DNA of 64,000 nt from Diphasiastrum complanatum (taxonomy: Eukaryota > Streptophyta > Lycopodiopsida > Lycopodiales > Lycopodiaceae), in contig MU832083.1 in assembly GCA_029204225.1 (NCBI GenBank), forward strand, positions 24,202-88,201. Direction: 5' to 3'. A model generated the notes under the pieces. That model saw nothing but the letters and a program-made list of their open reading frames with translations, was not told the DNA's origin and searched no databases. Positions 10,539 through 22,800 of the stretch are shown in pieces (positions within the stretch are counted from its first letter, which is position 1; each line of letters opens with the position of its first letter). A program made the translations under genes and the position numbers.

Positions 10539-13500
10539 CTGTAAGAAACCAATCAAAAGCCACTGTTATTGTCATTGTCTACAGTCTGATCATCCTGATC
10601 CAAGAAAGTGTTTCAAAGAACTTCCAAAATGACAGTCAATTCTAAAGCGTTAGAAGCATGTGAAGTTAACGAATCCCACAGGAATTTGAATTTTGCAGCA
10701 CAAAGCAATGTTGGAAGAACCTGTTCCCTTTCACTCGAGCGAAGGTGATGTTGTTGGCAAGTAGTGCATGCTCTACGACGTCAAGAACATCATGCCATGA
10801 AGAGAATATTAAAATTTTGGCATGCTTTTCTTTAGATTGTATCCAAAGGACTCTCCGGACTACGGCTTCCATCTGTACAAGTCAAAACTCATAATTTACT
10901 AACTAGTTGAACATAAGCATACTATTGCCAACACACTTCAGTTGATTACTGGCATGGCCTATCGATCCTTTAGTCTTTCGGAAGTTGTAACAGAGAAGAT
11001 GACTCCATCAAACCCAGAGAAATTATATGTAAATGTTCAGATTTGTGACATTCAGTCAGCTATCTGCGTTACAAATTACACACTTGCCTTGGTTCCGTAT
11101 GAGCCCTCCACCTGAACTAAACTTTCTTCAGTGTCCTCATCTAACTTGGCTGTCTTTTTTGGGAAGGAGCATGCCTTACTCTCGTCATTTACATACATGA
11201 TATCACCATAATTAGCACGTCGCCTACATGATGGACAAAATATACTGTCCTGACTGGAATTTGAAGGAAAAGAATGCTTGCGCTCGATCATTGTGACAAC
11301 ACCTGACAAGAACAGTGTTAACATGAAGCACATGACCCTATAGTTTTCAGCATTGTTCTACGGAAATTTTTATAGTAAGTCATGCAATAAGAGTCAACTG
11401 AGCACCAAGAATTTCCTAACACAAACTAAAAATAGAAAAAAAAACCAGATTGTTGGTCAGTAATTTTCTTACATTTGCAACACAATAAATGGCAGCAAGG
11501 AAGCACCATTTTTTCAGGACCAAGCTTCTCCTGACAAACTGGGCAGACGTGATCATGAATGCTTGTGTCTTTGGTAGTGCAGACTCTGTCTTCAGAGTCA
11601 ATTGAAGTACTACAAACCGGTTGAAAACTGTCAGAACTGGTTTCTTTTGTAACCTGATTTTTGTCTGATTCTGTACCCCTGCACTTGGCCAGACCCTACA
11701 AATTGCAAGAATCAGATCATCTGAAAAGCTCACATATCCTTAAATCTGCTTCTAGAGGTTGCCTAAATCTCTGATCAACTAAAGGTGATTCAAATTCCAC
11801 AGCTGCAATAGTTTTCAGTCAAAACAGACAGTTGCACTTGTTTCACTCTATAATAACCCCAAGCTCAAGTTCATGAACAGACAAGAAATCGGAAAGGAAA
11901 ATACAGGTATCAGAAGGGAAGACTGCAAGCATTCAAAAGCAAGCATATAAGCTTCTCTACTTGTTTGGAACTTTTAAATCCTATAAGAAAAGTCAAATAT
12001 TAAGGGAGAATCTTTAAAATATGACAATTCAAACAATTTGTTTTTTGATATTCATTAATTGTTAAGATTCTGAATAGAAAATCTACAAGAGAAAAACTGG
12101 TGACAAATACAGCCTACCAGATTGTCCAAGATTACATTCATTTGCAAAGATCAGATAAAGCACTTCTTACATTTTTATTTTTAAAAATCAGCAATCATGC
12201 AAACTGTTTGGAGTTGAAGAACATAATTAAAAGACTGAAAAAAGCAGGCAGTAAAACTGATAATTGAAGCATTTACCACAATGTGAATGGGAAACGGGCT
12301 TCCTATCACGAAAAACATACCTTAGACTGCATTTAAAGTTACATGAAAGCCAAGTGGAACTTCATTTGTAGATTTTAAATCTATTGCTATTAATGAGAGT
12401 TTGATCGAGATATCTGACACTGTTCAGAGTTAGAATCAAAGTTAGAGAATTGAAGAGATGTCCAGTCGAACCTGTAAATGGTCTACAGACCATATAATCC
12501 TGGCATTGTTCTCTTCTTAGTTAGATCTTTTTTCAGTTCTGTTAAGTTGGCGGCATCGATCCATCTTTTTGATGTATTGTTCAGTCTTAGATGCCTTATG
12601 GCATGGAAAAGACATTAATAAAGCTTCTTCTTCTTCTTCTTCTTCTTCTTTAGTGAATTGGTATGCTGACCAATGTAATAGGACTTGTCACCAGACTCGT
12701 AAATGCTCATTACAATTATTTAACGCATTGTTGCAGACATTGTGTAGCACTTATGCTCGTGATGGTCATAATGCGACTTGTAGGAATGACTACGATTGCT
12801 CTAAGGAATGATATGCTGCCCCTTCTAGTCATGTTAAGGATGCTTATTGTACATTTTCAACACCTTTTTCCTACTCCAAAGACATCGTTGAAGCTTTCTT
12901 GTGTCCTCTTACACAAAGTCTTGGGCCAAACTATGAGCCACCAAATGACTACATAACTGAGTGCACCCAAGATTGACCATAGCATAGTACTTTCCTAGTG
13001 TCTCACAATCTCACACATGGTTTCTGCATGCATAAGTGTGAGAATAGCCACATTGGACTTATTCACATAGACTGCCTAGATAGCTTATACTCTGGGGGCG
13101 TGAAAAGGAAAGCTATTCACAAGGACATTATATCGCAGGGCGAAAATTCACAATATCCAAATTTGCAGCCTTGTGACCAAAAAAATACCCAAAAACTAAG
13201 ATAATTTGTCTCCTTTGCTATTATCGTCCTCATATAAAAAAACTACTTATAGATGGAAAAATGTCCGTGCTGAAAGACCAGACCAACTAGCTGTGTAGCA
13301 CAAATTTTGATAAGTCAGTAATATTGAGGTCCTGTATAACCATACCATAGATCCAGCGGTACCAGGATCCGCGGATCCCGGTACCGAGGATCCATACTGA
13401 TCCGCGGTACCATAATATATAATATTTTATAAAAAAATAAAATAAAATCAAGTGGGCAATATGGGTATCAGCTTGAAGCTGTTGACGAGAGCAGTGCATT

Positions 13501-16500
13501 TATACAGGTTGCCGGTTCTAACGAGAGCGGCCAAAGGACCAAGGGGATGCAAAACACCAAAAAGTGTGTTTTCGCTCAGGGAGTCGGAAGGCCAAATCAT
13601 GAAGAGGTCGTACCGTCAGGGGGCTCTGCCCCCCGACCCCGCTGTTGGGGGGCTCTACCCCCCAAACCCCCCGCCGGGGGGTTACCGCCCCCCGGACCCC
13701 CTGTTTCCTGCCCCCCGAACCCCCGTTTCTCGGGGGGCTAACGCCCCTCCGAACCCCCAAGACTTGTTGCTATATAGAAACTGTAATCTAGCCATCTCAT
13801 AACCATCATGGTCTCACAGTAGACCATATACTAACAACCGTGCTCAGTAATGGCTTCTCCTCATAACGGGGGCCTTACAGATCTGAGCTCACGGTTAACT
13901 AGTGACTACTATACTGAGAGGTGCATTATTTAGTTGTCTAACACATTTTGTAGTTGAAAGCACCGGCAACCTGCATAAATGCACTGCTCTCGTCAAGAGC
14001 TTCAAGCTGATACCCATATTGCCCACTAAATTTTAAAAAAAAATTAAATTAAATTAAAAAATGGTGCCGCCTTGGTACCGCGGATTTTTGGGCGGCACCA
14101 TAATGGCGGTACCACCATTATGGTACTGCGGTACCATAATGGCGGTACCACGTGCCACTATGAACCATACCAAAACCATACAAATGGAGAATAAAAGTGT
14201 GAGTGCAACACTTTTCAAAGAATGTTAAAAAAACCTTGGCTCATAACTGAGCAGCTTCAAACACATACAACACATTTATTAAAAGTTATACATGCTCAGT
14301 ACCTCAAGGTATCGAAGTTGTCCCTTGGCACGATGCAAAAAATTTAGTGCCTCAAATTTCTCAGCTGTTAATTCTGCATTTTTGGCTGGAACCTCTTCTG
14401 GATGCAGTTTTGCAAGTTCTTCAGACTTGCTTATTCTCCCCTCCCCAGCACACCAGACAGATAGACGTACAGTAGAAATACTAAGCTCACTAAAAGCATA
14501 AAGGACATTTCTTTGAGCAACTGCCAAAGCCCTCGCTTGCAACCATTCTTTACGCATAGCCTGTGACAATGAGCACCAATGTCACGTCAATATCAAAATC
14601 ACAATTCCATAAATGAGAACCTTTGATAGCGTTTTGGATTGTGACTATAGAAATTTATCTACATACTGCAAGAGACTGTAGTTGTTGTTTCGCTGCAGTT
14701 GCTTCATCACCACCAAGTATTCCCTTGGCATATGTTTTGATGATGCTCAGGATCCGCTCTGTTTCAGATGGATGCCCTATTACCTGTAAGAGAAATTTAA
14801 AGCCATTAAATCAGGCACAGCATTCAAACACTCCTATGCACGTACATACATAGTGAGTGTATATTTTAGATTCATGACTACCATATGCGTGTAAATAATT
14901 GGAATGTAGTAATTTTGCTAGAGAGGAAGAGATTCTACCAAACAGAGACATAGGGAACAGATGTGGTCTAGCGTTTTCCTATAAACATCACATACATAGG
15001 GGAAACTAACTTAAGAAAAAAGAGAAAAAGTGAAAGCTACTCTGTCAAAGCTACACTTTAGATTTTTAAGTGAATAAAGATGCACGTAAGAAGTCCAGAG
15101 CAGAACTGTGAAAAGGGAAATATATTAATCAGAAGTTGGAATGCCTTTTTATCAGTGAATATGAAGTCCACATATTCTTACTTTCTTGCTTTTGCAATTG
15201 TCACAATGCATATTAAGTCAAAAATCATGTAAGAAATCTCAATATACATATACACATCTCTATGTTCTGGATATACATATGACTCTGTCCTTTTATCTCC
15301 TCACAAAATATCAGCTTACAATGGAGTCTCAGTGCCAGACTTCGACAAATGTTAAGTCTTTTTCCTCAAAAAGGTTGAGGATAATCAGTAGAAAAGCATA
15401 AGGGAGGCTTAAGATATGAGAATGGAGTTTGGCCTTAGTAAAATCTCTGGTGTGCCCCTTATCATTACCACCTTGATGGAAAATGTAAACTAGAAAAGAT
15501 ATTATCTCTTGGCTCCAGCATGTAACAGTAAAATCTCAAAACATGTTCCTGTACTCAGTCAATTGAAGAATTCAAATAGCTCACCCTAGCTACTCCACCT
15601 GCTGATGCTCCTTTATCTCTTTTACCATCCACTACATATGGAGTTTTATGGCTTAGGGACTTCAAAACTTCACCCAGTCGGTGACGATTAAAGGCGCGTT
15701 GTTGGGCGTCTGTTGCAGCTTCGGCAGAGATGGTTTCATTTGCAGATGCTCTTAGGAGGAAAAGCCTGTTCTCATAAGCCTGCATTCCAATTCTCGAATG
15801 GGAAAATTAAGAACTCACATGCTACGGCGAAAAATTGGAAAATTACAAATTTGTGGATATGAATAATCACTTGCTTAGATGTTTAGAATTTCACGCAAAA
15901 AAAAAAAAAAGAATAGCAGCTGTAAATATTTGCATTATGAATTAAACGTTGCTATTGGATCCTAGTTTTGAAAATGCATCAGACAAGAAGATTTTGAAGC
16001 AGCACAGTGTGCCAAAATGAGAGACAAGGGCACTTAAAGATCAATGCCTGGAAACAAGTACTAACAAACCACACAACTCTTGAAAAAGGAACCTAAAAAG
16101 GTTGATTCCCTAAAAGTTACAACTGGTCAAATATTTGTAAAATACTGAAATAGTCTGTACTTCAACACAAGAAACATGCAATATGCACAAAGTTTACTTA
16201 TGATACGTACTTGTTGCCTAATAGAGCTAAGCTATTTCCCAAGCAAGAAGTCTTTTTCCATGCATGCAATGTCAATTATGTTGTGCTCAAAGCAAATTGG
16301 AGATAAGGATACTTAGCCATTTGAGAAGCAACCTGATCTATTTTGAAACTCATATTTAAAAGTATAGAATGCTGCCCCTTTGAGGCAGAGCATTATGAAT
16401 GAATATGTACAAGCCTAAATGTTTTTTGTACCACATTTAGTCATCTGTATGTATACAAAAAATGCTTGTACTACATCTACATCCACATATTTAGTGTATC

Positions 16501-19500
16501 CAACAAAATGCAAGAGTTTAAAATATACCACAAGTAGATCTAGAGTAAGTGCATCCCAATAGTTACCTTTCCTTATCAGGCTACCCGATTTGATCCTACA
16601 ACTAAAATTACCTGTGCGGGCTCCCTCCACGTGTTTGTGAGCTTCTTGAGGGGATAATGCAATCGACAGAGTTCCTTTATAGAATGGCTTGCAAGCAACT
16701 GATTGTTGATTATTCTTGAAATCTCTATTCATGCATCCAAGCAATTGATTCTAAATGAAAAATCAGCCTTCAATTGTAACCAGAATGACATACTTTTGGA
16801 TCCTGGAAGCTTTTGGAAAAAAATATTGGGCAAGCCAAAACCACATACAAATAATAATTGGCAGGCAATTTGGTTCTCTTTTGCCAAAAAACTATACAAA
16901 CAAGAGGGCATCATGGGTACAATACCGACAAGCCAACAATATATGAAATTCTTTAGCACAAGACATCAAGGGAATAGAAGCTCAATCCTTCAAAAAGGGG
17001 AAAGAGGTCCTTGTTCCTTTTACCACCGTTTTGTTCAATCAAGCTTTGGTTGATGGCTTTCCCGAATCTCACAAAGAAGTACAAATTGTGGTTGTGAGTA
17101 AAAAGTTGCTAATGTGTGCTGGGCACATAGGATAATATGATTTTTTTGATAAAGTGTATATATGTACTAGAGATTGACAAGTAGTTGTAAGAGTGTGTGT
17201 ATATATGTAATAATCTATTCCAACCTAATCAGACAGTGAATTCTGCTCCATTTCATTGAAGATGTCTTGAGTATCTTTTGAATGTGCTGAACTTGTGGAC
17301 ATCGCTAATACTATTTAAAAAAAAGGTTTACATTAGCATGGGGGAGTGCTTTTCTCCGCTTTTCCACACAACTAGGAAAGTAGTTGCTTTGTACTTTTTA
17401 TGTGGATCTCTAGACATGATCACGAGTAGTATTCAGTCTCACACAATCTCCAAATAAAAATTTAGACAAATGGGGTTGGAAAACATTTTCTGTTTTGAAG
17501 CTACGTTGTTTGAGTTGGACTTCACTCAGCCACACAAAAAGGACATCCAAGTGAAAAGTAACGGCCTTGACTAGTGAAAACATGTACGTAACAAAGAGCT
17601 ATTAAAAAATTTCTTGATGAATGAAGGCTACAAGGTAAAACTTGGTAAAACTTGGGCTTCAATACATATTGTACATAGCTAAATTGTTCAAAAATATCTG
17701 GTATCAAAATTTACATATAATGTTATGTATTTTTTAGGTGTTCTAGATTCAATTCATAAAGTTAGGCAGATCAAGAGAATTTCTAGTTGAAACTTCATTA
17801 AAAAGAACTATCTTACTATTTAGGATGCACTTAGTAGCCAGAAACATTGGTGGTATAGACAGAATTGTATAAAAGAAATTTGATCTCCTCTTCAACAACT
17901 GAGCACTTAACTCTTTGCAGAATTTTCAAATCACAAAATTGGGTAGAGCACAGGAAGTAACGAGATTATAAGACCTGAAATAGTTCGTCCATTTTGCAAT
18001 GAGTACACAATGGGCCACTTTGTGAAGGTTGGCATTGAGGGCAAAATCCAGCGTTCTCAACAAGACTTGCTCCAGGATTATCCATTTGTTTATCGATTTC
18101 AGTTAATCTCTCCATCAGTTGTCCTCGAGCACTGGCAATGGCGTCAAGTTCAACTTGAAGTACTAGTTTCAGCCCATTCATATCACGAAATCTGGAAAGA
18201 TCATAAGAGTGTTACTTTTAAAGTGTAACCAAATATTATACCATTATATTAATATTGATTAAGTGTTCAAGGTAGGGCAGCTGAATATCAACCCTGTAAA
18301 TATATTAAAACAGATTCTGGATCTAGAAGTTACAGCACATGTCTGTGACCATCGTCACTTCTTCTCACAATCTATAAGTACCAATATCTAAAGTAGAAGG
18401 CAGAGATATTTAATTAAAGGATTGTCAGGGGTGAGAGAGTATGAAATTGGAAATTAGATGCAGTTGTTAGATAGCTCATTGGCCTGTAAACAAAGGCTGA
18501 ATACTGATATGCATGGCACTTCAAGCAATAAGATGTCCAACATTGGCATGTAACCTTTCCCATCATAACTGGCATTCCCCAAATAAAGACGGAAATTAGT
18601 CATATTCTGCAATTGAACGCACACATAATGTTGGAAAGCTATTTACCACTATCAAACAAAAAATTCATAAATAGTGCAGGACAATCACAGCCTCTAAAAG
18701 AACTGTTACTGTATGTATTCATTACAACAAAAGGTACCACTCGGACAAGATGCACAAAAGAAGCAGCTCAAGCGATAACTGTTTCTACATGTGTTACTGT
18801 ATGTATTCATTACAACAAAAGGTACCACTCGGACAAGATGCACAAAAGAAGCAGCTCAACCGATAACTGTTTCTACATGTGTTGCTGGAGTACAGGTCAA
18901 GCCTACAATTGGAGGAAGCTTTCATTTTCTGAATTTATTTTAAAAAGCACCTGGAGTGAACACAATAAATAGGAACAGACTGAGTACAGAAATACAGAGT
19001 ACGGGACTAGATCATACCTCAATGCAAGGCTAGATGCATTGGAATGGTTCTGTCCAGTTTGTAGATGGTCAGTTTCTAGCAAACTATCACGAATTTTTTT
19101 GGTAAGATCCCTTGCATTTTTCTTCGACTTTTGAATAATTGTCAGAGCCTCCAACCACCAAGTTGACCATTTTCGTATGTCAAGCACCTGTGAATTTGCA
19201 TATGTCCTTGTGTGAGCACTATAGAAGTTGATGTGGGAAGGAAGACAAATACTTACTTTGAGGCTATCCTAAATCCCTGTGCCCACCTTAATGCTAAACG
19301 GAACCGAATTAGAAACGCACCTGAATTTTGAACTATATGATCCTAAGAACACTCATACAGGAAATCAAATGATGGATAATATGTGCGAAGTCTTTAAGAA
19401 AAATTCCAAAAGATGTTTATTGAAGCTTGATTATGAATTGAAATGTCATTGAAGGAAAACAGCTCATATTGACGTTTAAGGAAACCATACCGATCAATTT

Positions 19501-19783
19501 AGTGTGTGAGATATATTTGATGTGATCAGCTGGAACACATAATTTAAATATACACGCTGAGGCAATCACAGCAGTGATCCTTCATGTGAATAGTACTAGG
19601 GATTGATGCATTAAATCTACGCAAGCATGCTGGGAATCTTATTGAGGATCCTCTCTAATTTGCAATGCAATCTTTAACATGCTCATAATATCCTAAGTGA
19701 CTGTATAAAAGTGCACATGCAGCAATTGTAACTTTCTGCCAACCTTATGCTTGTTGACAACTTGCAGCTGAACATCCAAACTG

Positions 19784-19836
<53 letters not shown>

Positions 19837-22800
19837 CATAAGGGGCATGAGGCCCTTGTTCAGATGGAGAGGCTTTGTGCTGCCCTTCATATCCATGATC
19901 CCGCCACACGATGTTTGTTCTTTTCCATTAACCGCTGCTTCCATGCTTTTCCATCTAAACCCCATAAAAGCAAAGGCACCCGTTCCTCATCGATACGACC
20001 CCCACACCCCCCGTGGTATGATGCTGAATGTTGCTCTCTTCATCAGCTTGTCACCCATGCCCGTACTCACGATCCTCATCTCCTCCACTCCGCCAGGCGC
20101 TCTTACCATCGCACACTCCACCGAAAAAAGCGTATCTATGATGACTCCGAAGGAACGCGTCTTGTTGATCTTCTCTTCAGTTCCTCTTCAGACGCCTTTT
20201 GGCGTGAGTTTATCCCTCGTGTTCCACCACCGCTCCTGGATGAGCTCCGCATATGGACCGAATACGCTACCAACCTATATACCATACCCACTGACGCACC
20301 CATCTCTATCTCCCCACGCCCCTCTGAGTTCACCTTCTTCACATCAAACATGGTACTTACGGCCATCAAGAGAATGAAGTCCCATAAAGCAAGAGATATC
20401 GAAGACCTTGAATCTCAACTCCTAACCCATGCTTCCGACCTCCTTGCTCCCACACTAGCCACTCTCCTTAATTCCGCCGTTGTCTCTGGTTTCCCCTCAT
20501 CCTGGTGCACCAACATCATCCACCCTATTCTTAAAAATGGTGATCCCATGATTCCTGGTAATCACTGCACCATCATGATCGGACATGTTCTCACGAAGCT
20601 CTATGGTACCATACTCCAGTCTGCAATGAGTTCAGAGGCGGAAGCTCGGAGATTACATGCATTGGGACAGGCAGGTTTCCGATCTCATTATTCTACCACT
20701 GACCATATTTTTACACTTCGAGCCTTGATTGAGGAAGCTAAGTACAAGAAAGAGAGGGTTTACTACTGTTTTGTGGATTTCAGGAAAGCCTTCAAATCTG
20801 TACCATGCTCCTTGCTCATTCAGAGACTTTGTGACCTTGGTTTTTCAACAGATATTGTTCTAGCAGTGATGGCTCTTTATGAGAAGGTCTTGGGATGTTT
20901 CCGACATAGCAGTGGCCTATCTAATCACATTTGGAGCACCATTGGGGTGAAACAGGGGTGCTCTCTTTCACCGGTTCTCTTTGAATTGTATATTAATGAG
21001 TTAGAGCGAGTCATCTCACAGTGTGGCGGGGGTGGCTGTAGACTTGGCACCATTCTGATTGCTATTCTCCTTTATGCGGATGATGTAGTACTAGTATCCC
21101 CGACCAGAGAGGGTTTGCAGAGGCAGCTGGATTGTTTACACGGATTTTGTACCAGATGGGGGTTGGGGGTGAACACTGCGAAGACCAAGGTTATGGTCTT
21201 CAACACTTCTCGAGCCTTCATGCAGCACCAGGAGCTCATCCTAGATGGACAGGCCTTAGAGGTAGTTTCCTCTTATACCTATTTGGGGATACTCTTTTCT
21301 GGTCCTACCTTCAGCATGCGGCAGGCTGCCACCACCCGACTTGGGAAGGGGCATTCCTCTCTTGTTCAGCTTGAGCGGTTTTGTTTCAGGAAGCTCATCC
21401 GAGATGCTCGCAGTAAGTGTAGACTCTTTGATACTATTGTCACCCCCACAGCCTTATATGCAGCAGAGACATGGTGTATCAGCCTCCCTTCCTCACATTG
21501 GGCCAGCATTTCACGATTGCAGACCACCATGTTAGCTCGTATGATTCGGGCGAAGCCCTCGGTTCCACATGAGATCCTTCTTGCAGAGTTTGCCGTTCCA
21601 CCCATTTAGATATATGCCGCGTTCCAGCTTATCACATACATTCAGAAAATCCAGGCTCTGCCCAATGAGGATATGAGATATACACAGACAACACTTGTTT
21701 CCTCACACTTTCTTCATGACCATGGTTATCGACTATTGTGGTTCTCTCAAGCATCCCATTTCCTGCTTGAGTCATTTGGTATCTCCACTACAGAGCTCCC
21801 CTCAGGTACTCATCAGTATATCAGGCGCATCTTATATCGGGCATATCTCGACCGTACTTGGGGGCGACAGCTTGGGGCTAAACCCGGCTACTACTGGACT
21901 CATTTTATTGAGCCTGACATAGCAGGGTTCCCAGTCTTACCACATTATTTGGACCGTAGACTATCACATTGCCTCATATTTACATTGGGACAGCTCCGCG
22001 TATCATCACATCAGTTGGCTATTGAGACTGGTAGATTCCAGGGTACCCCGAGAGAGGAGCGGATTTGCCCGTTATGCTCTTTAGAGGAGGTGGAGTCAGA
22101 GAAGCACTCTATCTTTAGGTGCACGGTATATTACGAGATCAGAGGGAGATACCACTGTTTGTTCCGAGACACACCTGTCACCTTACGATCGCTCATAGCT
22201 TATGAGGATTCCCGATGCACGGCACTCATGATACGAGAGACGTTTATACTACGACAGGATTTGTATGAGACAACCCAGCAGAGTTAGGTTTCTCAGCCTC
22301 AGATCACTTCTGTCTTCTCTAGGAGGAGAGGACGATCTGATGACGGTGACGATGATGATGATGATGACCTACTTGCCCACAGAGACCAGAGACAGCGCCC
22401 CACACATACCCATGTTGCAGCATGAGCTACTCGACCTATCACGAGGAGACCTCTCCATCCTCCCAGACGACGTCAGAGACCACCAATGGCCCTTCATGCC
22501 GCAGGCCATATTACATCCTTCTATAGCATCAGCATCAGCAGGACAGGACTAGATGATAGCGTCATACCTCACTCATGACTTTTAGCAGTATACATGCTCT
22601 CACATATTTCTTATAGCATCACATCTATTTCAGTTTATAGCTTTAGCTCTAAATTTGCTACTTTTGTTACTGTTTTGGAGACGTTTCATACGCTCCTATG
22701 GTTACCACATACTTGACATGTACATTTACTAGTCTTATATGCCTTTTGGCATGGAAAAGACATTAATAAAGCTTTCTTTCTTTCTTTCTCTCTCTCTAGC

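Larger units (their letters stand above)
19788..22798 (+). mobile_element. LINE copy O, 5'-truncated, with an almost open ORF2
   Basis: Plus-strand LINE. Its 5' end follows a CT tract (19788-19823) and a short TG run (to 19836). It continues with the linker, reverse transcriptase, C-terminal domain and 3' UTR, then the hairpin (22739-22752, ATGCC-TTTT-GGCAT), GACATTAATAAAGC and a mixed (TTTC)n(TC)n tail ending at 22798. The CT tract flanks both sides, which fits insertion into a pre-existing CT microsatellite of the host intron. Endonuclease and ORF1 are absent. Confidence 0.88.

Noticed and set aside
13618-13765. CRISPR-like spacing in the GC-rich repeats
   Set aside because: Units are degenerate and contiguous without unique spacers, and the genome is eukaryotic.
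16415-17053. Overlapping ORFs on both strands in SHPRH intron e-f
   Set aside because: No conserved motif, low-complexity AT-rich background, and they lie wholly within an intron.
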